Below, piece after piece: positions 42,016 through 50,977 of a stretch of DNA of 64,000 nt; positions within the stretch are counted from its first letter, which is position 1, and each line of letters starts with the position of its first letter. The stretch lies in the NCBI GenBank assembly GCA_964416305.1, contig CAYQDM010000017.1, positions 1-64,000 of the forward strand, written 5' to 3'. This stretch comes from Acidaminobacter sp964416305 (GTDB taxonomy: Bacteria; Bacillota; Clostridia; Peptostreptococcales; Acidaminobacteraceae). The notes below the pieces were generated by a model, which ran no database searches, was not told the origin of the DNA, and saw nothing but the letters and a program-made list of their open reading frames with translations. The position numbers and the translations under genes were made by a program.

Positions 42016-45000
42016 TCAGTCTTCGTTGTCAAAGAGATCCTCGTCCTGCGTGGCGAGATCTTCATCCTCATCATCGTAAATCGAAGCTTCGCTGTAGCCC
42101 TCGCTCACTTCGCGCTGCGCATCCTCGCGGATGTAGAGATCATGCTGCGGCAATTCGTCTTCGAGCAGTTCGCTGTGAAGCATCATGCCGTCGTCATCAT
42201 CTTCGCGGATTTCAATTTCACCGGCATCGTCTCTCAGCACTTTCACATCGAGCGCCAGTGACTGGAGCTCTTTGATAAGAACTTTGAAGGACTCTGGAAT
42301 ACCCGGTTCAGGAATGTTCTCACCTTTAACAATGGCCTCGTAAGCTTTGACACGTCCTACGACGTCATCCGACTTGACCGTGAGAATCTCCTGAAGTGTG
42401 TGTGCCGCGCCATAGGCTTCGAGTGCCCAAACTTCCATCTCACCAAATCGCTGGCCGCCAAACTGCGCTTTACCGCCGAGTGGCTGCTGTGTGACGAGTG
42501 AGTAAGGGCCCGTGCTTCTGGCGTGGATCTTGTCGTCGACAAGGTGGTGAAGCTTCAGCATGTACATGTAGCCAACTGTAACGCTATTGTCGAAGAAATC
42601 ACCTGTACGACCATCTCTCACGCGCAGTTTGCCGTCGCGCGGATAATTGGCTTGTTCGAGGATGTCCATGATTTGAATCTCATTGGCACCATCGAAAACA
42701 GCAGTGGCGATTTTCCAGCCGAGTTTTTTCGCGGCGAGACCCAAGTGAATTTCAAGGACCTGGCCGATGTTCATACGCGAAGGTACGCCCAGAGGGTTAA
42801 GGACAACCTGGAGCGGCGTGCCATCTTCAAGGAAAGGCATATCCTCTTCAGGCAGAATCCGCGAGATAACACCCTTGTTGCCGTGACGGCCGGCCATTTT
42901 GTCGCCAACGCTGATCTTTCTCTTTTTGGCGATATAGACCCTGACGAGAATATTGACACCCGGAGGCAGCTCATCCCCATTTTCACGGGTAAAGACTTTG
43001 ACGTCGACAATGATGCCGGATTCGCCATGCGGTACGCGAAGGGAAGTATCGCGAACTTCACGGGCCTTTTCACCAAAGATTGCTCTGAGAAGTCTTTCCT
43101 CAGCGGTCAGCTCCGTTTCACCTTTAGGTGTAACTTTACCGACGAGAATATCGCCGGAGATGACTTCGGCGCCAATGCGGATAATGCCGCGCTCATCCAG
43201 ATTCTTAAGCGCATCATCACTGACATTTGGAATGTCTCTGGTGATCTCTTCAGGTCCCAGCTTCGTGTCTCGCGCTTCTGCCTCATATTCTTCAATGTGA
43301 ATGGAGGAGAGCACATCATACTTGACGAGCTCTTCGCTCAGCAAAATAGCGTCCTCGTAGTTATAGCCTTCCCAGGTCATAAAGCCAATCAGAAGGTTTG
43401 CACCCAGTGCAATTTCACCTTCATCTGTGGACGGACCATCTGCAATTATGTCGCCGGCCTGAACACGCGCGCCCTTCATGACCAAAGGCTTTTGATTGAT
43501 ACAAGTTCCTTGGTTGGAACGTTTGAATTTAAGGAGTTTGTGCTTTTCCTTGGAGCCGTCATCACACTTGATGATGATCTCATCCGCTGAAACAAACTGT
43601 ACCATGCCGTCTTTCTGAGCGATTTCAACCACGCCAGAATCCTTGGCCGCTATATACTCAATGCCCGTACCAATGATTGGTGCCTGCGTCACGACAAGCG
43701 GTACTGCCTGACGCTGCATGTTGGAACCCATCAGTGCGCGGTTGGCGTCGTCGTTCTCAAGGAATGGAATCATTGCGGTTGCAACGGAAACCATCTGTTG
43801 CGCCGAAACTTCCATTAAATCGACTTCCGTTGCAGGGAAGAGCTTGATGTCAGCTTTTCTGCGGCAAACGACGGACGTGTTCTCGAAAAAGCTGTTCTCA
43901 TTGAGTCTTTCATTTGCCGGAGCTATGATGAACTTCTCTTCTGTATCCGCTGTAAAATAAACTACCTCTTGCGTCACGACATTGTTCTCTTTGTCGATTA
44001 TGCGATAAGGTGACTCTATAAAGCCATACTCATTAATACGCGCGTACGTGCTCAAGGAACCGATCAGGCCAATGTTAGGACCTTCCGGCGTCTCAATTGG
44101 GCACATGCGGCCGTAATGCGAGTGGTGGACGTCCCGGACTTCGAAGCCCGCGCGCTCTCTGGAGAGACCGCCAGGGCCCAGAGCGGACAATCTGCGTTTG
44201 TGTGTCAACTCTGCCAGTGGGTTCGTTTGGTCCATAAACTGAGAGAGCTGAGAACTGCCGAAAAACTCTTTAATGGAGGCGACGACAGGACGAATATTGA
44301 TCAGCGCCTGCGGTGTAATGGTCTCCATATCCTGAATGGTCATTCTCTCGCGAACGACGCGTTCCATCCTGGACAAGCCAATTCTGAACTGATTCTGCAG
44401 GAGCTCACCAACCGAACGAATTCTGCGGTTGCCGAGATGGTCAATGTCATCCACATCTCCAATGCCATGGGCTACATTTAGAATGTAGCTGATGGACGCA
44501 AGAATGTCATCCACGATAATATGCTTTGGAGAAAGCTCTTTTAATCTCTCGCGGATGGCTTCCATAATCTCGTTTTCGGAAGATGCCTGATTCAGGATAT
44601 CCATCAGGACAGGATAGTAAACCTTATCCGGCACGTTAATACCTGAAACATTAGGAACAAACGCTTTAAGATCTACAAAGCGGTTGCCGACGACGCGGAC
44701 GACTTTATCATCCTCGGCGTAGACATCCACAAAGCGAATGCCTGAATTTTCAATTGCAAAAGCCTTTTGACGATTGATTTTTTGATCCTTTTCAAGCAAA
44801 AGTTCGCCTGTGTTCGGATCGATAATGTCGTGTGCGGCAATTGCGCCTTCTATACGGTTGCTGATACCGAGCTTTTTATTGAACTTATATCTGCCAACTT
44901 TTGCAAGATCGTAACGCTTATCATCAAAGAACAACGACTGAATCAGGCTTCTCGCGCTGTCCACAGTTGGCGGTTCACCCGGACGGAGCTTTTTGTAGAT

Positions 45001-45702
45001 TTCAAGCAGCGCTTCTTCTTCTGAGCGCGTACTGTCCTTATCCAATGTCTTGAGGAGTCTTTCGTCTTCTCCGAACATTGAAATGATTTCCTGGTCAGTG
45101 ATGTAGCCCAATGCTCTGATCAGAATAGTCATAGGAAGTTTTCTGGTGCGGTCAATTCTTACCGAAAGAACATCATTGGAATCCGTTTCGTATTCCAGCC
45201 ATGCACCGCGATTTGGAATCACTGTCGTGGAATACAGTTTTGTACCCACTTTATCCAGTTTCATATCGTAATAAGTTCCCGGAGATCTGACGAGCTGGCT
45301 AACAATAACACGTTCTGCGCCATTGATAATAAATGTACCTTTGTCTGTCATGAGTGGGAAATCGCCCATAAAGACCTTCTGCTCTTTTACTTCTCCGGTT
45401 TCCTTGTTGACGAAACGGACCTGGACTTTGAGCGGAACCGCATAGTTTACGTCCCGTTCCTTACATTCCTCAACGTCATACTTGGATTCTTTTTCCAACT
45501 CGTAATCAATAAATTCCAGAACGAGATTCCCTGTGTAATCCTGGATTGGAGAAATATCCTCAAAGGCCTCCATGAGACCTTCTTCGAGGAACCACTGAAA
45601 TGACTTCTTTTGAATCTCAATCAGATTCGGAATGTCAATCAGCTTGCCAATCGTAGAAAAACTCATTCTCGTCTTGCTCCCGAGTTGTATAGGCTGTGGC
45701 AT
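42016..45702 (-). CDS. rpoB: DNA-directed RNA polymerase subunit beta
   Basis: The 1228-residue subunit. The rifampicin region SQLSQFMDQTNPLAELTHKR then RLSALGPGGLSRERAGFEV near residue 490 has the drug-sensitive type residues. The C terminus after about residue 1165 is a highly acidic tail (EDEDLATQDEDLFDNED). ATG at 45702 lies about 8 nt after GAGGGGTG; an upstream ATG at 45720 lacks a site. It has its own promoter in addition to read-through from rplL. Confidence 0.98.
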   Translation of the reverse strand: MPQPIQLGSKTRMSFSTIGKLIDIPNLIEIQKKSFQWFLEEGLMEAFEDISPIQDYTGNLVLEFIDYELEKESKYDVEECKERDVNYAVPLKVQVRFVNKETGEVKEQKVFMGDFPLMTDKGTFIINGAERVIVSQLVRSPGTYYDMKLDKVGTKLYSTTVIPNRGAWLEYETDSNDVLSVRIDRTRKLPMTILIRALGYITDQEIISMFGEDERLLKTLDKDSTRSEEEALLEIYKKLRPGEPPTVDSARSLIQSLFFDDKRYDLAKVGRYKFNKKLGISNRIEGAIAAHDIIDPNTGELLLEKDQKINRQKAFAIENSGIRFVDVYAEDDKVVRVVGNRFVDLKAFVPNVSGINVPDKVYYPVLMDILNQASSENEIMEAIRERLKELSPKHIIVDDILASISYILNVAHGIGDVDDIDHLGNRRIRSVGELLQNQFRIGLSRMERVVRERMTIQDMETITPQALINIRPVVASIKEFFGSSQLSQFMDQTNPLAELTHKRRLSALGPGGLSRERAGFEVRDVHHSHYGRMCPIETPEGPNIGLIGSLSTYARINEYGFIESPYRIIDKENNVVTQEVVYFTADTEEKFIIAPANERLNENSFFENTSVVCRRKADIKLFPATEVDLMEVSAQQMVSVATAMIPFLENDDANRALMGSNMQRQAVPLVVTQAPIIGTGIEYIAAKDSGVVEIAQKDGMVQFVSADEIIIKCDDGSKEKHKLLKFKRSNQGTCINQKPLVMKGARVQAGDIIADGPSTDEGEIALGANLLIGFMTWEGYNYEDAILLSEELVKYDVLSSIHIEEYEAEARDTKLGPEEITRDIPNVSDDALKNLDERGIIRIGAEVISGDILVGKVTPKGETELTAEERLLRAIFGEKAREVRDTSLRVPHGESGIIVDVKVFTRENGDELPPGVNILVRVYIAKKRKISVGDKMAGRHGNKGVISRILPEEDMPFLEDGTPLQVVLNPLGVPSRMNIGQVLEIHLGLAAKKLGWKIATAVFDGANEIQIMDILEQANYPRDGKLRVRDGRTGDFFDNSVTVGYMYMLKLHHLVDDKIHARSTGPYSLVTQQPLGGKAQFGGQRFGEMEVWALEAYGAAHTLQEILTVKSDDVVGRVKAYEAIVKGENIPEPGIPESFKVLIKELQSLALDVKVLRDDAGEIEIREDDDDGMMLHSELLEDELPQHDLYIREDAQREVSEGYSEASIYDDEDEDLATQDEDLFDNED

Positions 45703-45846
45703 CAAGTCTTCACCCCTCATTAATAGTCAGACAGAATACAATGGATAACAACGTTTTATAAGCTAAAATCTGGCGTTTAACAAAAAATAACGATAATACG
45801 CCATCTTAACAATGACATTTTACTTACATACTTATGGCATTATAAA

Positions 45847-45875
45847 ATAATAGCACAGTGGATTATCGAAGTCAA
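45847..45875 (-). promoter_or_regulatory. rpoBC promoter
   Basis: TTGACT (45870-45875) and TATTAT (45847-45852) on the minus strand, 17 bp apart, with an extended TG. It gives a leader of about 140 nt with a possible GGCGT/AACGCC hairpin (45772-45803). Confidence 0.8.
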
Positions 45876-45936
45876 CAATAGAATTGTTCGCAAGTGATAT
45901 TTTATGCTATTTTCTGGTCGAACCACCTAAGCTGCT

Positions 45937-46000
45937 CAAAAACAAACTGCCGGTGTTGTGCAATTTGTTGATCCCGCTGCCATCGGCAAAAGCCGGCAGT
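45937..46000 (-). terminator. second rplL-rpoB hairpin (terminator-like)
   Basis: ACTGCCGG and CCGGCAGT (45993-46000 with 45946-45953) form an 8-bp stem around a 39-nt loop, followed on the minus strand by TTGTTTTTG. Confidence 0.55.
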
Positions 46001-46018
46001 GTTTTTCAACGGCTTCAA

Positions 46019-46068
46019 GCGAAAACAAGGGATCGTCCGGCCGCACAAACGAGCAGGACAATCCCTTG
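46019..46068 (-). terminator. rplL terminator/attenuator
   Basis: A 13-bp stem with one G-U pair (46026-46038 with 46056-46068) around a 17-nt loop is followed on the minus strand by TTTTCGC. It lies 16 bp after the rplL stop. In E. coli an attenuator at this point sets the ratio of L12 to RNA polymerase. Confidence 0.75.
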
Positions 46069-46083
46069 ATGACTATAGTTTTA

Positions 46084-46449
46084 TTACTTGAGTTCGACAG
46101 TAGCGCCAGCGCCTTCGAGGGCAGCTTTAACTTTGTCAGCTTCTTCTTTAGGAAGTTGCTCTTTAACTGGCTTTGGAGCATTGTCGACGAGGTCTTTTGC
46201 TTCTTTGAGACCAAGGCCTGTAAGCTCACGAACAACTTTGATAACTTCGATTTTCTTTGCGCCTGCAGAAGCAAGAATGACGTCAAACTCAGTCTGCTCT
46301 TCTACAACAGGACCTGCAGCAGCAGCGCCAACAACAACTGGAGCAGATGCAGATACGCCAAACTCTTCTTCGCATGCTTTGACGAGCTCGTTAAGCTCGA
46401 GCACAGTCATACCTTTGATTGCTTCAATAATTTGCTCTTTAGTTACCAT
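46084..46449 (-). CDS. rplL: 50S ribosomal protein bL12
   Basis: The 121-residue stalk protein has an N-terminal dimerisation helix, an Ala-rich hinge (about residues 35-50) and the C-terminal factor-binding domain IEVIKVVRELTGLGLKEAKD. It is 64 nt downstream of rplJ. Confidence 0.98.
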   Translation of the reverse strand: MVTKEQIIEAIKGMTVLELNELVKACEEEFGVSASAPVVVGAAAAGPVVEEQTEFDVILASAGAKKIEVIKVVRELTGLGLKEAKDLVDNAPKPVKEQLPKEEADKVKAALEGAGATVELK

Positions 46450-46513
46450 TTAGGTACACCTCCATAGATTAATGTTTCAGGATGCGGCCGGGAATCTCCG
46501 GCCGAGTTTTGAA

Positions 46514-47014
46514 TTACGCGGACTTTCCTTCTTGCTTGTCGATAATGTTCTGCAAGAGGTAAGCAAAGTTGGATATAGGTGATTTGATACTGCCAAGGAA
46601 TTTCGCGATGAGCACTTCACGTGATGGTATATCAGCGATTGCCTTAATGCCGTCTACATCGTAGTAAGTGCTCTCAATGACACCTGACTTAAGTTCGAGA
46701 TTCTTATGATCTTTAGCAAAATCCTTTAGAATCTTTGCTGGGACAACCGGATCTCCATAACCGAAAGCGATAGCGTTCGGACCTGTGAGATCATTCGCCA
46801 GTGTTTCGAAAGCAGTGCCTTCGAGCGCGAGCTTAACAAGGTTGTTTTTGTAAATTTTGTAATCGACGCCAGCTTCTCTGAAATTCTTTCTCAGCGCAGT
46901 TGCTTCCTCAACTTTGAGGCCGCGGTAGTCAACTATGACGACCGACTTCGCTTGTTGAAATTTTTCTTTGATTTCCTCGACGATTACCTTCTTTTTATCG
47001 AAGTTATTAGACAT
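46514..47014 (-). CDS. rplJ: 50S ribosomal protein uL10
   Basis: The 166-residue stalk base binds 23S rRNA and L12 dimers. It has VVIVDYRGLKVEEATALRKN and KIYKNNLVKLAL. ATG at 47014 follows GAGGAGG; the in-frame codon at 47047 is within the leader terminator. Translation and transcription are likely controlled by L10 through the leader. Confidence 0.97.
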   Translation of the reverse strand: MSNNFDKKKVIVEEIKEKFQQAKSVVIVDYRGLKVEEATALRKNFREAGVDYKIYKNNLVKLALEGTAFETLANDLTGPNAIAFGYGDPVVPAKILKDFAKDHKNLELKSGVIESTYYDVDGIKAIADIPSREVLIAKFLGSIKSPISNFAYLLQNIIDKQEGKSA

Positions 47015-47040
47015 CAGTCCACCTCCTCTGTGACCTATCT

Positions 47041-47182
47041 GGAACAAAAAACCTCTCTTCCGTAGACAAGAGAGGTTAAAAGCAAAATTGGGCTGCTCTA
47101 TAATTGACCTCGGTAGGATATTAAGCGCTAAGGCACCTACTGTCTACGGTGGATATTCGATTGGTTGTCCGGTACTGAGTCC
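47041..47182 (-). ncRNA. L10 ribosomal protein leader
   Basis: The minus-strand RNA contains CCGTAGACAGTAGGTGCC and AATATCCTACCGAGGTCAA, which fit the Bacillota L10 leader, and ends in an intrinsic terminator. CCGUAGAC at the start of the core is complementary to GUCUACGG in the terminator loop (47142-47149 with 47060-47067), an apparent antiterminator pairing. Confidence 0.85.
47046..47077 (-). terminator. L10 leader terminator
   Basis: AACCTCTCTT (47050-47059) pairs with AAGAGAGGTT (47068-47077), followed on the minus strand by TTTTTTG. It lies upstream of rplJ, so it is a conditional terminator. Confidence 0.88.
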
Positions 47183-47188
47183 TCGGGT

Positions 47189-47217
47189 ATTGTATCACCT
47201 GCAAAGTGATCCGTCAA
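47189..47217 (-). promoter_or_regulatory. rplJL promoter
   Basis: TTGACG (47212-47217) and TACAAT (47189-47194) are 17 bp apart on the minus strand, just after the rplA stop codon. Confidence 0.8.
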
Positions 47218-47225
47218 CCCTAAGA

Positions 47226-47918
47226 TTACAGCTTCGCAGCGTTGATGCGAATGCCCGGGCTCATGGTGCTTGCGACCGTGACACTGCGCAGGTAAGTACC
47301 TTTGGCAGCTGCTGGCTTCGCTTTGATCAGCGCATCCATAATGACACGGAAGTTTTCGACGAGTTTCTCGTCTTCGAATGAAATTTTACCGATGACAACG
47401 TGAACGATGTTCGTCTTGTCAAGTCGATATTCAACTTTACCGGCTTTGATCTCGTTGACAGCGCGAGCGATGTCAAAAGAGACAGTACCGGATTTAGGGT
47501 TTGGCATGAGTCCTTTAGGACCGAGCACACGGCCAAGGCGGCCGACAAGACCCATCATGTCAGGTGTAGCAACCATGACATCAAAGTCAAACCAGTTTTC
47601 ATTCTGAATTTTGTTGATCATGTCTTCTGCACCGACGAAATCAGCGCCGGCATTCTCAGCCTCAACTGCCTTTTCGCCTTTTGCGATGACAAGGACTTTC
47701 TTTGTTTTACCGATACCGTGCGGCAGAACTACTGCGCCACGAACCTGCTGGTCCGCGTGACGGCCGTCAACACCAAGCTTGACGTGAACTTCAACAGTCT
47801 CATCGAATTTTGCGCGAGCGAGCTTTTTGACGAGTGAAATTGTTTCTTCCACATCATAAAGCTTGCCAGCTTCGATCAACTTTGCAGCCTCGGCATAATG
47901 TTTTCCAACTTTAGCCAT
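47226..47918 (-). CDS. rplA: 50S ribosomal protein uL1
   Basis: The 230-residue L1-stalk protein has GKHYAEAAKLIEAGKLYDVE and MMGLVGRLGRVLGPKGLMPN, the family signature. ATG at 47918 follows GAGGA; the in-frame extension to 47957 is not conserved. Confidence 0.98.
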   Translation of the reverse strand: MAKVGKHYAEAAKLIEAGKLYDVEETISLVKKLARAKFDETVEVHVKLGVDGRHADQQVRGAVVLPHGIGKTKKVLVIAKGEKAVEAENAGADFVGAEDMINKIQNENWFDFDVMVATPDMMGLVGRLGRVLGPKGLMPNPKSGTVSFDIARAVNEIKAGKVEYRLDKTNIVHVVIGKISFEDEKLVENFRVIMDALIKAKPAAAKGTYLRSVTVASTMSPGIRINAAKL

Positions 47919-47970
47919 TCTTTTTCCTCCTCGTGGTTTTAGCGGATATCCTCCCACTGATTGTCAGGAA

Positions 47971-48396
47971 TTACTCCTCGACAACGACGCCCATGCTTCG
48001 GGCAGTACCCATGACCATGCTCATTGCAGCTTCTATGCTGCCGGCAGTGAGGTCTGGCATTTTCTGCTCAGCGATTTGACGAACCTGGTCCTTGGAAATC
48101 TTCGCAACTTTTGTCTTGTTAGGTACACCTGAGCCGCTTTCGATGTTGCATGCCTTTTTGATGAGGACAGCAGCCGGCGGTGTTTTAGTAATGAAAGAGT
48201 AAGATCTGTCCTGGTAAATCGTGATTACAACCGGGATAATAAGACCCGCTTGATCAGCAGTTCTTGCGTTGAAGTCTTTACAGAACTGCATGATGTTGAC
48301 GCCATGCTGACCAAGCGCCGGACCAACTGGCGGAGCCGGGGTTGCTTTAGCTGCAGGAATCTGAAGTTTGACCATACCTGTTACTTTTTTAGCCAT
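47971..48396 (-). CDS. rplK: 50S ribosomal protein uL11
   Basis: The 141-residue GTPase-centre protein binds the thiostrepton region of 23S rRNA. It has VKLQIPAAKATPAPPVGPAL and ends EAAMSMVMGTARSMGVVVEE. Confidence 0.98.
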   Translation of the reverse strand: MAKKVTGMVKLQIPAAKATPAPPVGPALGQHGVNIMQFCKDFNARTADQAGLIIPVVITIYQDRSYSFITKTPPAAVLIKKACNIESGSGVPNKTKVAKISKDQVRQIAEQKMPDLTAGSIEAAMSMVMGTARSMGVVVEE

Positions 48397-48496
48397 CTTG
48401 ATTACACCTCCTTGATGAAAAGATGTCAGTTCATGAACTGGATGAAACCACCAGTCACATAAAGTCTCTGACGATCCATCTTATATAAAAAGCCGG

Positions 48497-49018
48497 TTAC
48501 AGCTTTTCAATCTGATCGAATTCGAGCTCAACCGGTGTCTCACGGCCAAACATCTCAATTCTCACTTTGACGGTTTGTTTTTCAGGATGAATTTCCTCTA
48601 TGGCACCGGAGAAATTCTGGAACGGACCATACACCACCTGAACCACATCACCTTTTTTGTAGTCCACTTGAACGACTCTGTGTTTTTCGATGCCCATTTT
48701 TCTGACTTCATCTTCCGTCAGCGGGATAGGCTTCGATCCCGGACCCACAAATCCGGTAACGCCGCGGGTATTTCTCACGACATACCAGGACTCGTCCGTC
48801 ATGAACATTTTCACGAGAACATAGCCGGGGAATATCTTGCGGGATTTTGTCTTTCTCTTGCCATTCTTGATCTCAGTAATGTCTTCGGTTGGAACGGCGA
48901 CTTCGAGGATTATGTCATCCATGCCGCGGTTTTCAACGATTTTTTCGATATTGGCCTTAACTTTGTTTTCGTGTCCCGAATACGTATGGACAACGTACCA
49001 CTTTGCTCTTTCAGACAT
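48497..49018 (-). CDS. nusG: transcription elongation/antitermination factor NusG
   Basis: The 173-residue factor has the N-terminal NGN domain (WYVVHTYSGHENKVKANIEK) that binds the RNA polymerase clamp and a C-terminal KOW domain (DVVQVVYGPFQNFSGAIEEI) that binds S10 or Rho. ATG at 49018 has only a weak ribosome binding site. It follows secE, as usual. Confidence 0.97.
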   Translation of the reverse strand: MSERAKWYVVHTYSGHENKVKANIEKIVENRGMDDIILEVAVPTEDITEIKNGKRKTKSRKIFPGYVLVKMFMTDESWYVVRNTRGVTGFVGPGSKPIPLTEDEVRKMGIEKHRVVQVDYKKGDVVQVVYGPFQNFSGAIEEIHPEKQTVKVRIEMFGRETPVELEFDQIEKL

Positions 49019-49081
49019 AATACGACCGGTTGTCTTTAAACAACCTCTGCCCCCCTTCCTTCAACTTATCCTTCCAAGATC

Positions 49082-49285
49082 CTAGAGGAACAGATTCAGT
49101 CCGGAAGTAAACACTGAGTCGACTGCCCAAAGAAACACGGCCATCAAAGTACACATGACCACTACCACTGAAGTATAGGAGATCATGTCTTTTCGATTCG
49201 GCCAGTTGACCTTCTTCAATTCCGCCTTAACACCCTTGAAGAATGAAGAGCTCTTCTTCGATGTAGGATTTGATTGTGTTGTCAT
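49082..49285 (-). CDS. secE: preprotein translocase subunit SecE
   Basis: The 67-residue single-span protein has the amphipathic segment FFKGVKAELKKVNWPNRKDM and one C-terminal membrane helix (VVVVMCTLMAVFLWAV). It braces SecY. It lies between rpmG and nusG. Confidence 0.96.
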   Translation of the reverse strand: MTTQSNPTSKKSSSFFKGVKAELKKVNWPNRKDMISYTSVVVVMCTLMAVFLWAVDSVFTSGLNLFL

Positions 49286-49322
49286 CTAATCACACCTTCA
49301 CGTTTATAATCGAAGCGAAGCA

Positions 49323-49472
49323 TTACTTCGTTTCCTTGTGTGCCGTGTGTTTCTTGCAGAACTTGCAGTACTTTTTGATTTCAAGTCTGTCCGGATCGTT
49401 CTTCTTGTTCTTGGACGTATTGTAGTTACGCTGTTTACAATCTGTGCAAGCCAAAGTAATATTGAGTCTCAC
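49323..49472 (-). CDS. rpmG: 50S ribosomal protein bL33
   Basis: A 49-residue protein read as MRLNITLACTDCKQRNYNTS then KNKKNDPDRLEIKKYCKFCK. C9, C12, C36 and C39 form the zinc site (C+ form). The start is GTG at 49470-49472 behind AGGAGG. It precedes secE, the classical Bacillota order. Confidence 0.96.
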   Translation of the reverse strand: MRLNITLACTDCKQRNYNTSKNKKNDPDRLEIKKYCKFCKKHTAHKETK

Positions 49473-49544
49473 CTAAAACACCTCCTATAGGTTTGTTTAT
49501 TATATTTGAGAGCGCACTCTTCTCCAGTGTAGCAGTACTGAATA

Positions 49545-49573
49545 AATCTATCACAGTTTAATTTCGGTGTCAA
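49545..49573 (-). promoter_or_regulatory. rpmG-secE-nusG promoter
   Basis: TTGACA (49568-49573) and TAGATT (49545-49550) on the minus strand, 17 bp apart, with TG before the -10. Confidence 0.75.
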
Positions 49574-49590
49574 CCTAAAAACGAGAAGCA

Positions 49591-49619
49591 TGACAAAGAA
49601 AGAGCCTTCGATTCGGCTC
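49591..49619 (-). terminator. second tuf copy 2 terminator-like hairpin
   Basis: GAGCC (49602-49606) pairs with GGCTC (49615-49619); on the minus strand it is followed by TTTCTTTG. It may back up the hairpin at 49639-49665. Confidence 0.5.
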
Positions 49620-49638
49620 CGTATTTCCCTGAGAATTT

Positions 49639-49665
49639 GAAAGAGCCAGGTAGCCTGGCTCTTTC
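49639..49665 (-). terminator. tuf copy 2 terminator
   Basis: GAAAGAGCCAGG (49639-49650) pairs perfectly with CCTGGCTCTTTC (49654-49665) around a TAG loop. It lies 35 bp after the tuf stop. There is only a modest T run within the stem. Confidence 0.75.
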
Positions 49666-49699
49666 CGCATGACCTTATTTTATCTTTTGTAATTCTTTA

Positions 49700-50893
49700 T
49701 TACTTAATGATCTTGATAACGGAGCCAGCGCCAACCGTACGGCCGCCCTCACGGATGGAGAACTTGAGGCCTTCTTCAACAGCGATAGGTGAGATCAGTG
49801 TGATCGTCATCTCGATGTTGTCGCCAGGCATACACATTTCTACGCCTGCAGGAAGGTGTGCTGAACCGGTAACGTCTGTCGTTCTGAAGAAGAACTGCGG
49901 TCTGTAACCGTTGAAGAACGGTGTATGTCTGCCGCCTTCTTCTTTCTTGAGGACGTAAACCTGTGCTTCGAACTCAGTGTGCGGGTTGACTGAACCCGGC
50001 TTCGCGAGAACCTGACCGCGCTCGATCTCTGTTCTCTGTACGCCGCGAAGCAGTGCGCCGATGTTGTCGCCCGCACGACCTTCGTCGAGGAGCTTCTTGA
50101 ACATCTCTACGCCTGTAACGACGACTTTGCGTTTCTCTTCTGCAAGACCGACGATCTCTACTTCTTCCTGAACCTTGACGATACCGCGCTCGATACGGCC
50201 TGTTGCGACTGTGCCGCGGCCAGTAATGGAGAAGACGTCCTCGACAGGCATCAGGAACGGTTTGTCGACGTCACGCTGTGGCTCTGGAATGTAAGTGTCG
50301 ATGATTTCGAACATTTCGACGATCTTCTCTGCCCATGAAGATGTTGGATCTTCAAGTGCGAGCAGCGCGCTGCCGCGGATGATCGGCGTGTCGTCGCCAG
50401 GGAACTCGTACATGTTGAGAAGGTCGCGAACTTCCATCTCGACGAGTTCGAGGAGCTCTTCGTCATCAACCATGTCGCACTTGTTGAGGAAGACGACGAT
50501 GTATGGTACGCCTACCTGACGAGCAAGCAGGATGTGCTCACGCGTTTGCGGCATTGGGCCGTCTGCTGCGGATACAACCAGGATGGAACCGTCCATTTGC
50601 GCTGCGCCTGTGATCATGTTCTTGACATAGTCGGCGTGGCCTGGGCAGTCAACGTGAGCGTAGTGACGGTTAGGTGTCTCGTACTCAACGTGTGCAGTTG
50701 AAATTGTGATGCCGCGCTCTCTCTCTTCCGGTGCTTTGTCGATGTTGTCGAATGCGACTTCTTCGCCAAGGCCATATTTAGTAAAGAGAACTTTTGTGAT
50801 TGCTGCTGTCAGCGTCGTCTTACCGTGGTCAACGTGACCAATTGTTCCGATGTTGACGTGCGGCTTGTTTCTAAGAAACTTTTGCTTACCCAT
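49700..50893 (-). CDS. tuf: translation elongation factor Tu, copy 2
   Basis: Same 397-residue protein as copy 1, with the G motifs in the same places. It lies between tRNA-Thr and rpmG, comparable to enterobacterial thrT-tufB-secE-nusG. The only base differences from copy 1 that I see are at 49745 and 50861, both silent, so recent duplication or continuing gene conversion is likely. Confidence 0.98.
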   Translation of the reverse strand: MGKQKFLRNKPHVNIGTIGHVDHGKTTLTAAITKVLFTKYGLGEEVAFDNIDKAPEERERGITISTAHVEYETPNRHYAHVDCPGHADYVKNMITGAAQMDGSILVVSAADGPMPQTREHILLARQVGVPYIVVFLNKCDMVDDEELLELVEMEVRDLLNMYEFPGDDTPIIRGSALLALEDPTSSWAEKIVEMFEIIDTYIPEPQRDVDKPFLMPVEDVFSITGRGTVATGRIERGIVKVQEEVEIVGLAEEKRKVVVTGVEMFKKLLDEGRAGDNIGALLRGVQRTEIERGQVLAKPGSVNPHTEFEAQVYVLKKEEGGRHTPFFNGYRPQFFFRTTDVTGSAHLPAGVEMCMPGDNIEMTITLISPIAVEEGLKFSIREGGRTVGAGSVIKIIK

Positions 50894-50977
50894 TTACGGA
50901 GTTCCTCCTTTTTGTATGCATTCACAGTTTAGATGACTTTAATTGGCAACGCGATCCATTGGTGACTTAAACTATTG

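Noticed and set aside
42523..43590. Long plus-strand open frame (355 codons) opposite rpoB
   Set aside because: It is antisense to an unmistakable rpoB, has no homology and no ribosome binding site; high codon bias of rpoB leaves the antisense frame open.
49700..50893. Second tuf copy as a possible assembly duplication
   Set aside because: Flanks differ fully (tRNA-Thr and rpmG versus fusA and rpsJ) and two base differences exist; two tuf genes are common.
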